From the NCBI GenBank assembly GCA_019794795.1, contig JAIMFC010000012.1, positions 1 through 43,670 on the forward strand: 43,670 nucleotides of DNA, read 5' to 3'. Position 1 is the first letter of the stretch. Each line of letters opens with the position of its first letter. This document shows, in pieces, positions 43,559 to 43,670 of the stretch. A program made the position numbers and the translations under genes. The notes under the pieces were generated by a model. That model was not told the origin of the DNA. It searched no databases and saw nothing but the letters and a program-made list of their open reading frames with translations. Source of the DNA: Streptococcus gallolyticus (GTDB taxonomy: Bacteria > Bacillota > Bacilli > Lactobacillales > Streptococcaceae).

Positions 43559-43670
43559 AAAACCACCAGTGTGAACTGGTGGTTTGCTCTGCGGCTGTAA
43601 GCCGCTCTTACCGGCCAGGGCCAAAGGCCCACTGAAATAGCTTCCTCGCGCACCACTTTCCCGAGCAGAT
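43559..43670. other. Hairpin array, possible end of an IS200/IS605-type element
   Basis: Three stem-loops follow one another: AAACCACCAGT / ACTGGTGGTTT (43560-43585, 11 bp), GCGGCT-gta-AGCCGC (43591-43605) and GGGCC-aaa-GGCCC (43618-43630). The first resembles the left-end hairpin at 381-399. Such subterminal hairpins, and the structured guide RNA at the right end of tnpB elements, are typical of IS200/IS605 elements. No transposase frame is visible before the window ends. Confidence 0.4.

Overview
The window looks like chromosome of a low-GC streptococcus, most likely Streptococcus suis or a close relative. This rests on recognisable streptococcal proteins (MurM/MurN-type FemAB pair, a Bsp-repeat/GH25 secreted protein, FtsE/FtsX, a DnaQ-DinG fusion, EF-Tu next to TpiA), canonical sigma-A promoters, strong AGGAGG ribosome sites and short hairpin-bounded interspersed repeats. 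The species is an inference; no marker gene here settles it. No rRNA, tRNA, CRISPR array or prophage was found.

Layout. 1-430: 5' part of a broken IS200-type transposase with its hairpin-rich left end. 462-1130: an AT-rich gene for a secreted, bacteriocin-like small protein. 1239-1413 and 13510-13663: two copies of a structured repeat. 1420-3348: yaaA, then a DUF1836 regulator overlapping a hemolysin III-like membrane protein. 3370-6085: a probable vitamin B6 salvage module (kinase, ECF S component, divergent MocR-type regulator). 6133-8512: an MFS transporter with an ArsR-type regulator. 8539-12029: a heterodimeric ABC exporter. 12142-13511: DegV and a divergent TetR-type protein. 13666-16788: the proline operon proBAC. 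16880-20775: DinG, a metallo-beta-lactamase-fold hydrolase and a frameshifted alpha/beta hydrolase. 20808-24727: ftsX, ftsE, prfB (with its programmed frameshift) and queG. 24766-27039: VanZ, two TM2 proteins and a glycerophosphodiester phosphodiesterase. 27082-27491: a broken small membrane protein gene behind a consensus promoter. 27527-30411: a P-type cation ATPase under a yybP-ykoY (manganese) riboswitch. 30445-31732: DUF1934 and TauE/SafE. 31838-36402: HD-domain protein, Cof-type HAD phosphatase, murM, murN. 36433-39579: the Bsp-repeat/GH25 protein. 39654-41793: tpiA and tuf. 41918-43529: an ECF-like sigma factor with its membrane regulator. 43559-43670: a hairpin array that may be the end of another IS200/IS605 element.

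How it fits together. Most of the window is core housekeeping: proline synthesis, translation (EF-Tu, RF2, queuosine), division (FtsEX), glycolysis (TpiA) and wall branching (MurM/MurN, Bsp). Accessory or decaying material lies at both edges and around 20-27.5 kb, where three genes carry single-base-type frameshifts.

The most interesting signals are regulatory. Four genes (yaaA, queG, TauE/SafE, HD protein) have a -10 box exactly six bases before ATG and no Shine-Dalgarno, so they are predicted to be leaderless; dinG is nearly so. The pdxK and MocR-regulator promoters occupy the same 30 bp face to face, and that regulator has lost the PLP-binding lysine. The structured repeat shows compensatory base changes between its copies. 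The sigma factor gene has an ECF-style promoter of its own.
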